Source of the DNA: Phytoseiulus persimilis
Lineage: Eukaryota; Arthropoda; Arachnida; Mesostigmata; Phytoseiidae
Reading direction: 5' to 3'
Length of the DNA stretch: 64,000 nt
NCBI GenBank assembly: GCA_037576195.1
Contig: CM075103.1
Span: 22,010,001 to 22,074,000 of the forward strand
The translations under genes were made by a program, and so were the position numbers. The notes under the pieces were generated by a model. The model had not been told where the DNA came from and did no database searches. It saw nothing but the letters and a program-made list of their open reading frames with translations. Shown here one piece after another: positions 12,612-22,404 of this stretch (position 1 is its first letter; each line of letters begins with the position of its first letter).

Positions 12612-12887
12612 ATGGCCAACCGAGATCAACTGACCCGGAGCGCAATGCTCTACGAGTTCCTCAAGGGGAATTCAGCGGCGGAGACGAAGCGGCAAATGGA
12701 GCCCGTGTTCCGTGAAGCCACTCCGTCTCTTTCCACAGTGAAGAGGTGGTTCGCCAAGTTCCGAGACGGCAATCAGGACCTGAACGATGAGCCACGATCA
12801 GGCCGACCTGTCGAACTGAGTGACGACGACTTGGTTGCCGTCGCTGGAGAGACGAAAATGATTCCGACAATCCGACTCTTATTCTAA
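12612..12887 (+). pseudogene. mariner transposase N-terminal DNA-binding domain, truncated
   Basis: From ATG 12612 the 92 residues show two helix-turn-helix units: first LTRSAMLYEFLKGNSAAETK, then LSTVKRWFAKFRDGNQDLND. The linker is EPRSGRPVEL, equivalent to the GRP linker of mariner transposases. A complete mariner transposase is about 345 residues with a D-D34-D catalytic domain, and that domain is missing. The frame stays open upstream to 12279 and crosses into the left arm, so a longer N-terminally extended product is possible but not typical of the family. If translated, the product could bind element ends without cutting them. Confidence 0.85.
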
Positions 12888-12922
12888 GGTCCCTTCTTGC
12901 AAGGCGAACAACGACGAAAAGT

Positions 12923-13381
12923 ATTGAGAAAACATTTTCAAGAGGCTCCCGAGCGTTTCCAGGGCAGTTCCACCGTATCCCATCTATGAGACCGTTCGAT
13001 TGGCGGAAAAAAGGTCACCAAAAAATCACAAAAAAAATCGAATCTTCGGGAGCCGATATCTCCGCTTTGCCGTGGCCGAAATGCTAATTTTTTTTTTTGA
13101 AACCGCTTATTTTCCGACGAACTTCATGATTCTGAAGAGAAAATAGGGGGTAATAATCTTAGTTTCGCCGGAACTGCAAAATCGCGATTTTCCGAATTTC
13201 GACCCTTTCAGTAAAATCGCTCCTGTAAGCACGGTGCTTCTGGACGATCATTGCGGTTGATTTCATCTGAAAGCTGACTGAATTCCGCACATTTCGTATA
13301 TTTTATTATCTTCCTGCGCCTCCTGGGAGCGGAGTTATGAGCGATTGAAATTAGGGGCCCAGAACTTTTGCATCCACCCAA
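12923..13381 (-). repeat. right 459-bp inverted arm of the mariner element
   Basis: Reverse complement of the left arm. It ends in GCATCCACCCAA followed by the TA target duplication. Confidence 0.9.
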
Positions 13382-13383
13382 TA

Positions 13384-15400
13384 TTTGCTCGGGTCCGAAC
13401 GTTAGGGGATTCACTCATTCGCGCTTAGAGCGTGAATTCTTCCTTGTCCGAATCGATCGTTGAGAGGCGACACCGTCTGCTGGACACGATCTCTCGCCAC
13501 TGGTTATCCCGCTTATCCTCCGGAGAAGTAGTGATCCTTCATGATAACTCGTGCAAGTAGGCTCTACTCGGAAGGTTTGAAGAGCTCACGTCCTCGATGT
13601 CCCAGAGCGGGACCCTTAGTCGTAGTAGTAGTAGTACCTGCTAGTACTATTAGGTAAGTCAAGGAACTCGTTCCGAATCCAACTCATTTTTCACTTTTTC
13701 ACTCATTTTTCACAATAGAGTCGACAAACTCAGGAAAAATATAGAAGTTTGTCGATTCACTTCGACTCAGGGGAGATATATTATGAAGCGCAATCGACAA
13801 ACGGCCAAACTGTCTCTCTGGCTGATGAACACCCCTCAGGATTCGGGTTAGCGCTCTCTTTCACATGAACTGCCTGCGAACGCAACGATTGCCGTCGATC
13901 GCGAAGAAAACGGACATTTCCCCTGAAAAGCTCAAAAGCGGACAAAGCGGGCGGACAATGACATGTCCGCTCATATAGCGTCTCTGAAAATACCCCAGCA
14001 ACACTGAGCTATCAGATCCCAGGTTCACTGAACGCGATCGCAGAGTTTTGTCTCTGATGGTCGACGATCCGGGAAGCACTCTCCTGTCTCTGTGAGGCTT
14101 CATCCGCGCAGCGACAGATTTTTACAACCTGCGAGTACAACCGGCAGGTGGACTTATGAACGTACACCGAATATTGCAGATTCGTGTGGAAGGAACTTCA
14201 GAGATCTGAAGTATCCCACCACACAAATGTTAACCGGATGCGGCGATCTCTGAAGCTATCATTGGGCCTATCTCAGGGGTGGTCAGAGTCGGGAGCAGTG
14301 CACTCCTACCCTGGTATCCACCTTACCTGAATCCACCATTGATGATAGCTCAAATTCAGTAATTAGTCTTTTCACTGGGAAGAGCGAAATTTCCGGTAAG
14401 GAATCGACTTCCTTGAATGGACGCCAAGCGGATTCTTGTCGGGAGCGCCAGCATCAGTCCTGCCGCCGTGCCCGACAAGTTAGATTTTTCCCAACTGCCT
14501 CCGGAGTGCTCTCGAGCCGAAATACTCTAGTTGCAGACCCGGTAATTCATGCCATCACACCTTCAGGAGCATTCCGCTCGTTTCAAATATTTTTCGATCG
14601 GTAGGTTTCAATCCCGATTTCGTTTTCGCCGCAACATTGTTGGTCGATTATTGGCGTTTTCTCAGAAATCAAGGAGTGATTTTTCTTCTCGAAGTTCTTC
14701 TCGAAAGTGATTTGGGAAGTGTCGAATTTCGACGTAAAAACGTCGTTCCATGCGGCTTTGTGCTCTCTGCTAGTACTCCGTCTTTCATTTGACGAATTTT
14801 GAGGCTCCCATTTGACCTCAAACTTCGCTCGTGATGAACTGAAAACGCTCCAATTTTCCGAAAGGGTCACGAATTTTTTGGAGAAGACCTCACTCAATTT
14901 TGGCATGCACTCGAGCAATATTAGATTGGGTGCAGGACCAATATGTGCACGCCCTTGGGAAGCTCGGAAATCAGCATGAACAACAGTTCTTCTCCGTTGC
15001 CGAGAGACGCAGTGGAATCGATTGTGCAGGGGAGCTGCCCTCGGAGCGCCCCTGATTTCTCTTCCAGGTTATTCAATAGATCATTTGTTCCCTGTTTTTT
15101 TGTCGAATCTCGGGATTTGATGGGATGAATTAGATACGATCGACGCGTCAGACGCTGGGCTGTGAATTTCTATCAAGTTTCAAGGTTTCGAGACGTGAAT
15201 TCATATGGGACAAAATGGAGACGAATCGATGACGAAACAAAAAATGAATTCGTGACGCCATCTGGATCACGGAGCTTAGCTGCTCGAACATAAGATCGCT
15301 GATCAAACAATGAAAAGCAATTCATCTCGTACTAGATACCGCAGAGTATCGCCTAGGAATTCTGCACACTCTGCTCACATTAGAATGGCGCGCTCGGAAA
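13384..15400. other. no recognisable gene; small hairpin and triplet repeat
   Basis: Contains a TAG triplet run (13621-13637), a TTTTTCAC direct repeat near 13690-13715 and a perfect 10-bp hairpin at 13721-13757. Around 14580-14945 the DNA is rich in TTCGAA-type short palindromes and ends in ATTGGGTGCAGGACCAAT, which could be a very decayed mariner terminus. I could not find its partner. Confidence 0.35.
13621..13637. repeat. TAG trinucleotide microsatellite
   Basis: About five TAG/GTA units in a row, followed by CTAGTACTA. Confidence 0.7.
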
Positions 15401-15445
15401 CCCTGAGTAGTGCTAGGGGATCGAAGAGCTGAAAGTTTGGGGACC

Positions 15446-15925
15446 ATGGAAGCACCCCGAGAAGATTTCAATGAATTGGTCCAGACATCGCCCCCTCAAG
15501 GTCAGAATAAAAATCGTGACCGGTTCGCAACTGACCTCACCAAGGACAAAACATTGAATCCTGTTCGCTTTCACGCCAAACAAGCGGTAGCTTGCGCCTT
15601 CGACGCGCGCAAGGAAGCTGGAAAACCGGTTGAAGTTATCTGAACCCCTCGGAAGACTGCAAGCGTTCGTTTCAATGGATTCCGTGGTGTTCGGGACGGC
15701 TTGAGGGACCGAGATCGGGAACTCAAAGTGGGCGATTTCCGGTTAGAATCAGGAATTCCCGGATCGACCCGGCAACTCAATATTCGGATGATACGGCAAT
15801 TTCTGAGTAGTGCCAACCAAGGGAGAGAACTTCAATTTCGCCACGTCAAGGATGAACGAGAGGAAACGCCAGGAACTCCAATGGGAGACCACGCTGCGAT
15901 AGGCCGGCACTCTCAGAGAGGTTGA
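15446..15925 (+). pseudogene. unknown open frame broken by one in-frame TGA
   Basis: ATG 15446 lies in a strong Kozak context (gaccATGG) and opens a 65-codon frame rich in charged residues that stops at TGA 15641-15643. The same frame then stays open for another 93 codons to 15925 and reads like a hydrophilic protein (for example LKVGDFRLESGIPGSTRQLN). Two successive open stretches in one frame suggest a single former coding region of about 160 codons, or two exons with a short intron around the TGA. No domain is recognised. Chance remains a realistic explanation. Confidence 0.25.
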
Positions 15926-16383
15926 GAGAATGAACGGAAACGTTTTTTTTTCCGTAGAAACTCATGGTAGAACGGCACTCCGCATCAAGTCAGGCGCATC
16001 AACTCCCTCCTATTGGAAGTCCTACGGTGTGACCTATCGTGCTACCGTATCGCCTGAGATTTTCTGTTTTTTCGGAGATGGGTGACCTAAGCTCGAGACA
16101 TTTCTGCGCCTCGGAAGATGTAGATGGATTCCATCAACATGGGCGCCTTCTGCTGTAATGTCAGTGGGTATATACGTGAGCATCCCGAGCTGGGCGACTA
16201 TCCTGATTGCGTCGATACCCGCGAGATACCGGAACCGCGATGCAATGAGAGTAGCTATACATTTGACGTGATTGACGACCTGCTTGCGACTCCGAAGAAC
16301 GGGTTCGTGTACCTATAGACCGATTTCATGAGGTCAAAGAGTGGTTCCTGAACCTGCCGCTCCGAATATCATCGAGTCTCGCG

Positions 16384-16818
16384 GTGGAGGACTCCGAACC
16401 GGCAACTTTTCTGATCATCGAGTTGAAACATTTCTGCCGAGCTCAAATGAATTCAAGCGGCACCGTTCTGGCAACAAGAGCACGGCCCCTCGCCTACGCG
16501 TCTCAGCTGTTCACGGCAGCCTGTGCTCAACGACGGATAAGCGAAGCTGGGAGACTGCCCCTCTGACGACTCGCTGTGCCCTCCGAGTCGATATTCTCGA
16601 ATGTGGAAGCGACAGATTCCGAAGACTCTGAGGACTGGGAGCTTCCAGTGTCGCGGATGGATGGCTTGATGGAGTTGCTCTGGACATATGCCGAGCAAAA
16701 TTTTCGGGGTGATTCAAACTCGACGCCCGACGCTCATCGAAGAGCACCGCAAATGCTGAATCTCATGGACGCCTCCGATGGCCTTCTTGAATCGGTTGGC
16801 TATCGTGCAAGAAAATAA
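16384..16818 (+). pseudogene. unknown acidic open frame broken by one TGA, weakly gypsy RNase H-like
   Basis: A frame open from about 16384 is broken by TGA at 16564-16566 and continues to 16818. The first half contains RPLAYASQLFTAA, which resembles the RPIAYASR-LT-AE stretch of gypsy-type RNase H. The second half is acidic (ATDSEDSEDWELP) and does not fit RNase H, so that resemblance may be accidental. A separate 64-codon ATG frame at 16124-16318 (+) precedes it. Confidence 0.2.
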
Positions 16819-17389
16819 TAAGCCCTAGGCCAACTTTGACTGAAGGAAGTCAAAGGGGGGAGGGTCACAGGATGAGGAATTTTGACTGAAAAAAAAATCG
16901 GGGATGGATCGAGCCCGGTCGTCGAGTTCGAAACACTCCGTGGACGTGCCATTCTCTACATTCTTCGATGCTGTAATCAAGTAACGATGGTACGAGTATT
17001 AATTGAGATCTGTTTCCCGGAATCCGATGGACAGCCAAAGACTCAGCCTGCCGATTCGTTGCCGCCGGAGAGCTTCGCTTCAATTTCACGGACTGTTGTG
17101 AGTTTCAGTCGATGAGTCTTCTTCTGATTGATTCATTGCTGTATTGATTAAACACTGGAGGCAGAATGATAGAAGGTTCTGATATTCGCTGGGATCCCCG
17201 ATGAGGAAATGATTTCCAAGTTCAGAGAAGCCATGAACCACCTGGTAAAACTTGTTCTGACTTCCGCAGCAAGTGATGGAAACGGAATCCCAGTGCGATT
17301 GGCCTCCCGTCCTCTTTCCCCTCTTACATAGCTACTTGCTTCAGCTCTAACATCGCTCCACATAAAAATCCAGGACCTAAGAAGTTCGA
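16819..17389. other. no recognisable gene
   Basis: Only short open frames. The longest is 77 codons at 16882-17115 (+), with no recognised motif. Confidence 0.4.
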
Positions 17390-17678
17390 CGCGCTCGACT
17401 CCGCTTCCAGGAGGCGCAGAAAAATTATAAAATGATCAAGATGTCCGGAAGTTAGTCAGCGGTGATCATGATTTGCGATTCCGGTGAAAACGAGAATAAT
17501 GAAGTTCGTCGAAAATAGGAGTGCGCTCTCTCAACGGAACGAATGGGAGAATCGGCTGCTGCGAACCGCAGATATCGGCCTCGATTCGATGCAGGGATGG
17601 TCCTGTTTCCTGCCTGATCGGGAGATTGTGGTGACACTGATTCGATCACTTTTGCGCTTATCGAACGGTTGATGGGGC
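17390..17678. repeat. decayed copy of the mariner-element arm
   Basis: Tracts such as CTCCGCTTCCAGGAGGCGCA, a following AATTATAAAAT, and AAGTTAGTCAG appear in the same order as in the left arm at 11.9-12.3 kb (CTCCGCTCCCAGGAGGCGCA, GATAATAAAAT, ATTTAGTCAG). Later come GATTCCGGTGAAAACGAGAATAAT, AAGTTCGTCGAAAAT and ATATCGGC. There are many substitutions and deletions, and no second arm is visible. This is an old solo fragment of the same or a related family. Confidence 0.7.
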
Positions 17679-17939
17679 ACCAAGGAATCGAGATAAGAGA
17701 TGAAATCGCCGGATCGTTGAAGCGTCAGCGACAAAAAGTTCCGTCATCTCGCCGGTGGCCATCCACGGATGATCCGTGGGCGAAGATGTGCAGTTGGTTC
17801 CCAGAACCGCCAGAGGCTTCGCACTGAGCCTCGTTCGGCTGTAGCCTTTGAACGCTTTCCCGGCGTCGGGAGAACAGGGAGCGACGGGAGATGCTTGCTC
17901 AATCAGCAACGACTCCATAGGTACGGAACAAACACTAGT

Positions 17940-17945
17940 TTTATT
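17940..17945 (-). terminator. polyadenylation signal of the first PITP gene
   Basis: AATAAA on the minus strand, about 66 bases beyond the stop codon of the phosphatidylinositol transfer protein frame. A GT-rich stretch (AGTGTTTGTT) follows, as expected for a cleavage site. Confidence 0.6.
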
Positions 17946-18010
17946 GATATAACAGCCAAACGAGAACAAGATGGGCTCGACAACGGAATCCAAGAGAGTG
18001 AACATAGGGA

Positions 18011-18826
18011 TCAAGAAACGTCGAACGCCGCCTCCTTGATCGATCCCGCTCCTCTCTGCTCTTCCAGCACTTCAGCAATCTTCTCCTCGAAATTCCGAAT
18101 ATCCTGCATCGTCATGCCGTGCCAGCGGTCAACCGAGCAGAAGAGTTTTCGGTGAAAAATATGGAACACTTTCCTCTGGAAATTCAAGATGGTTTTCTCG
18201 ATAATAGCTTGGAGCCCCCGCCATTTGAATTCGCAGCGGACCAGTTTGTACGCAGTCATGATAGGCTCCGTTTTGTGCATCCATTCGCCGGGCTCCAAGG
18301 GACCACGTTCCGCTGTCGTTGACTCGAATTGCGCGGCATCTCCTCTGGTTTTGATAGAGCCGGCGGCGATCGGTCGCGCAATATCGATCAGCACGACTTC
18401 CCGAGCTTTTAATTCGTCAGGTGGGAGCCCATGAACGTTCGATTGCGAGCTTCCGCCATCGCAATGTATGGTCTCAACAGACATGAGGAAGTCTTCCTTC
18501 ATGTAACCTGGATTTGTCAGCACGGTCTTGCAGTACGGGAACGCGTCCCAGGATTCCTCGTGGACGACCAGAGAGCCTTTGGGCGCCAAAGCAGCCAAGG
18601 TCCTGGGCACTTTGTTCTTGCAGTGATAGACTTTGTGTGTGTATTGTCCTTCCGTGTATTTGCCCCCGAGGAGGGACGGGTCTTCGAATGGTTCGTTCCT
18701 GAGGATTTCTACCCCTTCTCCGCCTCCTGTTTGTTCCAACGATGTCTGGGAGACTGTATAGAGCTGCGCGATCCGGTACTCCTCAAGCGTGAAGGGGAGT
18801 GGCACCCTGAACTCTTTGATAATCAT
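18011..18826 (-). CDS. class I phosphatidylinositol transfer protein, intronless copy 1
   Basis: The 271-residue product matches the PITP alpha/beta family from end to end. These cytosolic START-fold carriers move phosphatidylinositol and phosphatidylcholine between membranes and supply PI kinases. Family landmarks are the start IIKEFRVPLPFTLEEYRIAQ, ETGGGEGVE-type EQTGGGEGVEIL, the headgroup strand YTHK (T63/K65, equivalent to T59/K61 of mammalian PITP alpha), SWDAFPYC, NPGYMKEDFL, the ERGPL stretch near S169, and FHRKLFC. Two differences stand out. The pocket residue equivalent to N90 is Asp (D94), and the membrane-docking WW pair is W202-R203. Length is normal (family about 270), ATG and stop are intact, and a polyadenylation signal follows. 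Animal PITP genes normally have several introns, so this is probably a retrocopy or an intron-stripped duplicate. The frame is intact and probably expressed. Confidence 0.92.
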   Translation of the reverse strand: MIIKEFRVPLPFTLEEYRIAQLYTVSQTSLEQTGGGEGVEILRNEPFEDPSLLGGKYTEGQYTHKVYHCKNKVPRTLAALAPKGSLVVHEESWDAFPYCKTVLTNPGYMKEDFLMSVETIHCDGGSSQSNVHGLPPDELKAREVVLIDIARPIAAGSIKTRGDAAQFESTTAERGPLEPGEWMHKTEPIMTAYKLVRCEFKWRGLQAIIEKTILNFQRKVFHIFHRKLFCSVDRWHGMTMQDIRNFEEKIAEVLEEQRGAGSIKEAAFDVS

Positions 18827-20011
18827 CGTGTGAGCCGGTGTTTCGAGCGAAGGTTGAGTGGGTCGCTCCTCCTTCTTTGACTCCGAGTCTGCGTTCCCGA
18901 CGATTCACCCGTTAGAAAACGTTCCGCTCTAAGAGGCGGAAGTCGAGTTGGGATTTTTCCGTTGTTGATCCCGCATGGGGATATCGCTTCTACGGGGAGA
19001 TAACTTGCCGTGATCGGTCCAACGATGTTCCGAGCTCACCCAACTGGATGTTCTCTAGGCACTGTGAAGGCTCAATTCAATACCTCATTTCCTCTCCGTC
19101 GTTAAACAGGAACTTCTGCGGATCACAAGGAGTCTTCACACGAAAGCTATCCGCGAGTGATGCAGAGAGTTGAATGTGAACGTGATGCATTGGAGCTCAT
19201 TTATTGATGGGCTCTCACGTGCAGAACGGGCGAGTGCCGAGGTTCTCGCCATCTCCGCTTGTTGAGCAGTCGCGCCCCGGCCGACCAGGAAGCCGGGGGT
19301 CTCCCCAACAATGTTGCGTATTCCAGCTCTGGCTCGATATTCGTGGTCTGTCGCACATTCTGAAGGGACCACGGTAACGAGGCATCGTGAGGCACCGCAA
19401 ACTTTTAGAACCCCGGTATTTTGTTCTCCCAGAAGCGTTTTCTGAGAATCGCGGTCCAAAAACCACAGAGATCTACAACTGCAACGACCAATGGAAAGGT
19501 TCATGCTTTTAATTGTGAAATCACGGGCACTTACCTGAGCACATGTTGAGCGGACCAACTTCAGCAGGGAGCGAAAACGTCGATTCATAATCGAATTACA
19601 GTTCCTTTAGTGTATTCCGGCCGATCATCAACCTCACGCCAAGATCTTCTGAATCGCTCGATTCGTTTTCAGAGTACACGAGACCAGCCTTCTTTCTTTT
19701 TCTCTGCGGCTTTATCTCATATTGCTGCTGAGAGACTAGAGGATCTCATTTGGAGTTAACAGTTTCGTCATGTATCGGTTCTAGTAATCAAGCATGACTC
19801 ATTCGTTCGACTCATGTACTCATGCGGTTTTCGCGGTTACGAACCGCGAACATGCCCCTCTGATGGTTCTAGAACCCCGGCTCCGGAACCAAATCGATGG
19901 CCTACGGCGATTCGACTCCGGCTCTTCGAAGAAGCTTCTCCGTTTGCTCCGAACTTCAGGCAGTGATTCAGCAGCGATTCTAAATCATCTAGAAAACCCG
20001 AACCTTCCAAC
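18827..20011. other. upstream of PITP copy 1; no other gene recognised
   Basis: The first 80 bases resemble the DNA upstream of the second PITP copy (GTGTGAGCC, then GAGTCTGCGTTCCCGACGATTCACCCG against GAATCTCCGTTCCTGAGTTAACGATCCG). They are therefore shared 5' UTR or duplicated promoter. Further out, a 150-codon minus frame at 19136-19588 has no recognised domain and does not read like a protein. Confidence 0.45.
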
Positions 20012-20013
20012 TA

Positions 20014-20034
20014 CAGTGAAGTCTCGCTAACTTG
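20014..20034 (+). repeat. left terminal inverted repeat of the Tigger element
   Basis: CAGTGAAGTCTCGCTAACTT is matched perfectly in reverse complement at 22383-22402, and CAG is the usual pogo-type end. Confidence 0.92.
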
Positions 20035-20285
20035 TAAAATTCGGGAGCAGTGTTTTGAAATTTTTCCCAAGTTATAAATTAGAGAAGACAAAATCATCGG
20101 GAGACTGCATGCCGTCTGAAAATAGCGAGATAGGTAGGCTGAATTCGGCAAAGTATTCTTGCATTATATCTTGAAGAGAGACATGTTCAGATAGATGATT
20201 GAAAACACCTGCATGTTATCTCAACCAGTGCAACTCAAATGTTTTCATGTCTTTAATTTATGGACGGACAATCAGTCAGCAGAAT

Positions 20286-21865
20286 TCATTTCTGGGTTGC
20301 CGCGAAATATGAACGGATGTCCGCCTGTTTTTTTTTGTTCAAGCATTCAGCGATGACCTTGTCTCTATATTTGTGAAAGGCTCTGCTCGCATCGATGTCG
20401 ATCTCTGCCCGTTGAGAACAGTGATTGATCAACGTCGCGAGAGCTTTGAGAACCTGAGGATCGGTCACGGGCACATCGATGTTATCCTCAACCTCGTCTT
20501 CAAACACAAACTTCTCATCATCATCATCACTTTCGTTCTCTTCCTCTAAAACAGCATCCTCAACCACGAGGAGATTGTTGTCAGCCTCCGCAAACTCTGC
20601 GAAGCTTAAGCCGGCCGGGAAGAAATCACGGATGATGATTGGATCCACAACAAGTTCTTTGTCCGATGATTGTGAGGCTCCGGAGTCGTCGCAACCTGTT
20701 AACTCGATGACAGGCAAACATCTCTTGAAACAATTGAAGATGGTTCTCGGCGTTACGTCGTCCCAAGCTTCTTTGAGGAACCGAATGCCTTGTAAAAGAT
20801 TCACCTCCTTGAAGTCATTGGATTCAGCTTGCGTCCAATAATGTTCTACAAGTTTTTTCTTGTAAAGCTGCTTGAGGGTATGTATGATCCCTTGGTCCAA
20901 CGGCTGCGTTTTCGATGTCGTCTTTGGTGGGAGGAAAAGGATTTTAACTGAGGTGAGATCAAGATCTACATCATGACACCTGAAATTGTCCCAGAGTAGG
21001 ACGACTCGACGCTTCTTCTTCCTGAAGTTTTCATCAAGTTCAAGGAGCCATTCGCCGAAGATTTTTGTGTTCATCCAAGCTTTGATTTGTGATCTGTATT
21101 CACATCCGATTTTCTGCGGCTGGTGATGAGTTTCATTCACTGCAAGCTTTGGAAAACATCGCGGTTGGCGGCTACGCCCGATGACCAGCGGCGTAATCTT
21201 ATCCGTTCCATCGAAATTTGTACAGAGAAGCACAGTGAAGCGATCCTTACTTTGCTCGCCGCCGTGACAGGATTCATTCTTGAAGTGCACAGTTCGCTTT
21301 GGGAGCATCTTGTAGAAGAACCCCGTCTCGTCAGCATTGTAGATATCTCGCGGCATGAACTCGTTCAGTATCAGTCGGTTCTCTTCGAGCCAATCGTCGA
21401 CTTCTGCTTGCGATACTTTCGAAGCTTCTCCGCACGCCGTTTTCGTTGATAGCTTATAGCGGTGCTTGAACCCGGCGAGCCACGCATTCGATCCTCTGAA
21501 CTCTGAGTCGCCGATCTCATTGGCGATCGCCTTCCCTCGCTCTTGAAGCCACTGCCCGGAAATCGGCAATGCGGGTTTTTGGATCGAGCGCCTTTGTAGG
21601 TTCGGAAGAGTTTCTCCTCGATTGCGCCGTATTTCTCTCGCCGGATGCGTTTCCGATTACTTGCAGGCTTCAGGGCACGCTGAAAACGGATTTTTGTGGC
21701 GTCTCGTTTGATATTGTAGACGGTGGCCTGCGAGATTTTCCATTTCTGCCTGATTTCACAAACGCTGATGTTGGCGTCCAAATCTCCGATCACTTGAACT
21801 TTATCCCGGAGGCTCAAGTTCGTTTGTTTCGACACCCGTCTTATGCGGTACGGCTCCACGCTCAT
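20286..21865 (-). pseudogene. pogo/Tigger transposase, one frameshift
   Basis: From ATG 21865 the first part encodes a CENP-B/pogo N-terminal helix-turn-helix (SLRDKVQVIGDLDANIS...SQATVYNIKRD). After a one-base frameshift near 21600-21620, the second frame continues with the CENP-B-type second DNA-binding domain (ISGQWLQERGKAIANE...GSNAWLAGFKHRYKL). The DDE endonuclease follows: D in YNADETGFF, D in VVLLWDNFRCHD and D in KTQPLDQGIIH, with about 31 residues between the last two. The tail has an acidic run (EEENESDDDDEKFVFEDE) and ends QADIRSYFAATQK, a textbook PCNA-interacting (PIP) motif. Total length is about 526 residues, normal for the family. The frameshift probably inactivates this copy, although all three catalytic aspartates are present. 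Confidence 0.93.
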
Positions 21866-22381
21866 GCTTCTGGCTCGCAGTGATGCGATCTGGTAGAGAC
21901 TCGACTGAAATTGCTTTTGAGTGCGAGAACGGTTCCTTCGAAGCAGTCGGTGAACGAAACTTCTTGAGACAGCTCCAACAGCTGGAATGATCACCTTAGC
22001 ACTGGCCGCTTACTTTGACGACACGCACGTCAGGAGCGGAAGCGCGCGCATGTGCAAGTCCTCATGCATGGACCGATTTGGAACGGATAAGATTGTGAAT
22101 TAGAGAAACTTCGAAGGAGGAGCCGCGACAGCTCCGAGTTTTTCCGAAATTCGAGAATTCTGGATACCTCCTTGCTACCAACGAAGAATCTCAAAGTATG
22201 ATAGCTAACGCGGACTCCAAGTCAGAGGGAACGATTGAGTCGAAGATATAGGATAGCGAAGGCTTCCCGAGCTATGAGATGGACATTAGATAAACATTAC
22301 TCATGCGGTACAAGTTACCGAGACTGTCGTGGGATCGGGTCTAGGTTATAAGTTAGCGAAGGTTTCCAAGTTTGTGAAGTC

Positions 22382-22402
22382 CAAGTTAGCGAGACTTCAC
22401 TG
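22382..22402 (-). repeat. right terminal inverted repeat of the Tigger element
   Basis: Reverse complement of the left terminus, followed directly by the TA target site. Confidence 0.92.
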
Positions 22403-22404
22403 TA

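Larger units (their letters stand above)
11882..13381. mobile_element. mariner-family element with 457-bp inverted arms, non-autonomous
   Basis: The element is exactly 1500 bp and flanked by TA at 11880-11881 and 13382-13383, the mariner target duplication. Its ends read TTGGGTGGATGCAAAAGTTC inward from both sides, resembling cecropia/Hsmar1-type mariner termini. The two arms (11882-12338 and 12923-13381) are near-identical inverted copies about 457 bp long, far longer than the usual roughly 30-bp mariner TIR. Only about 580 bp lie between the arms, and they encode the transposase DNA-binding domain but no DDE/D catalytic domain. It can only move, if at all, with a transposase supplied elsewhere. 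Confidence 0.9.
20014..22402 (-). mobile_element. pogo/Tigger-type transposon, nearly complete
   Basis: A 2389-bp element flanked by TA (20012-20013 and 22403-22404), the target duplication of Tc1/mariner/pogo transposons. Both ends read CAGTGAAGTCTCGCTAACTT inward without mismatch. Sub-terminal AAGTTAGCGA-like motifs are repeated at 22312, 22350 and 22382 on the right, with variants on the left near 20024 and 20072, probably transposase binding sites. The minus strand carries the transposase with a single frameshift. Perfect termini and only one lesion suggest a fairly recent insertion. Confidence 0.93.

Noticed and set aside
16480..16530. RPLAYASQLFTAA as evidence for a gypsy RNase H
   Set aside because: Only about 13 residues match. 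The acidic block that follows does not fit, and no RT, integrase or LTR was found nearby.
18431..18880. 149-codon plus-strand frame
   Set aside because: Antisense shadow of the first PITP gene. The second PITP gene has an equivalent plus-strand frame at 26319-26993.
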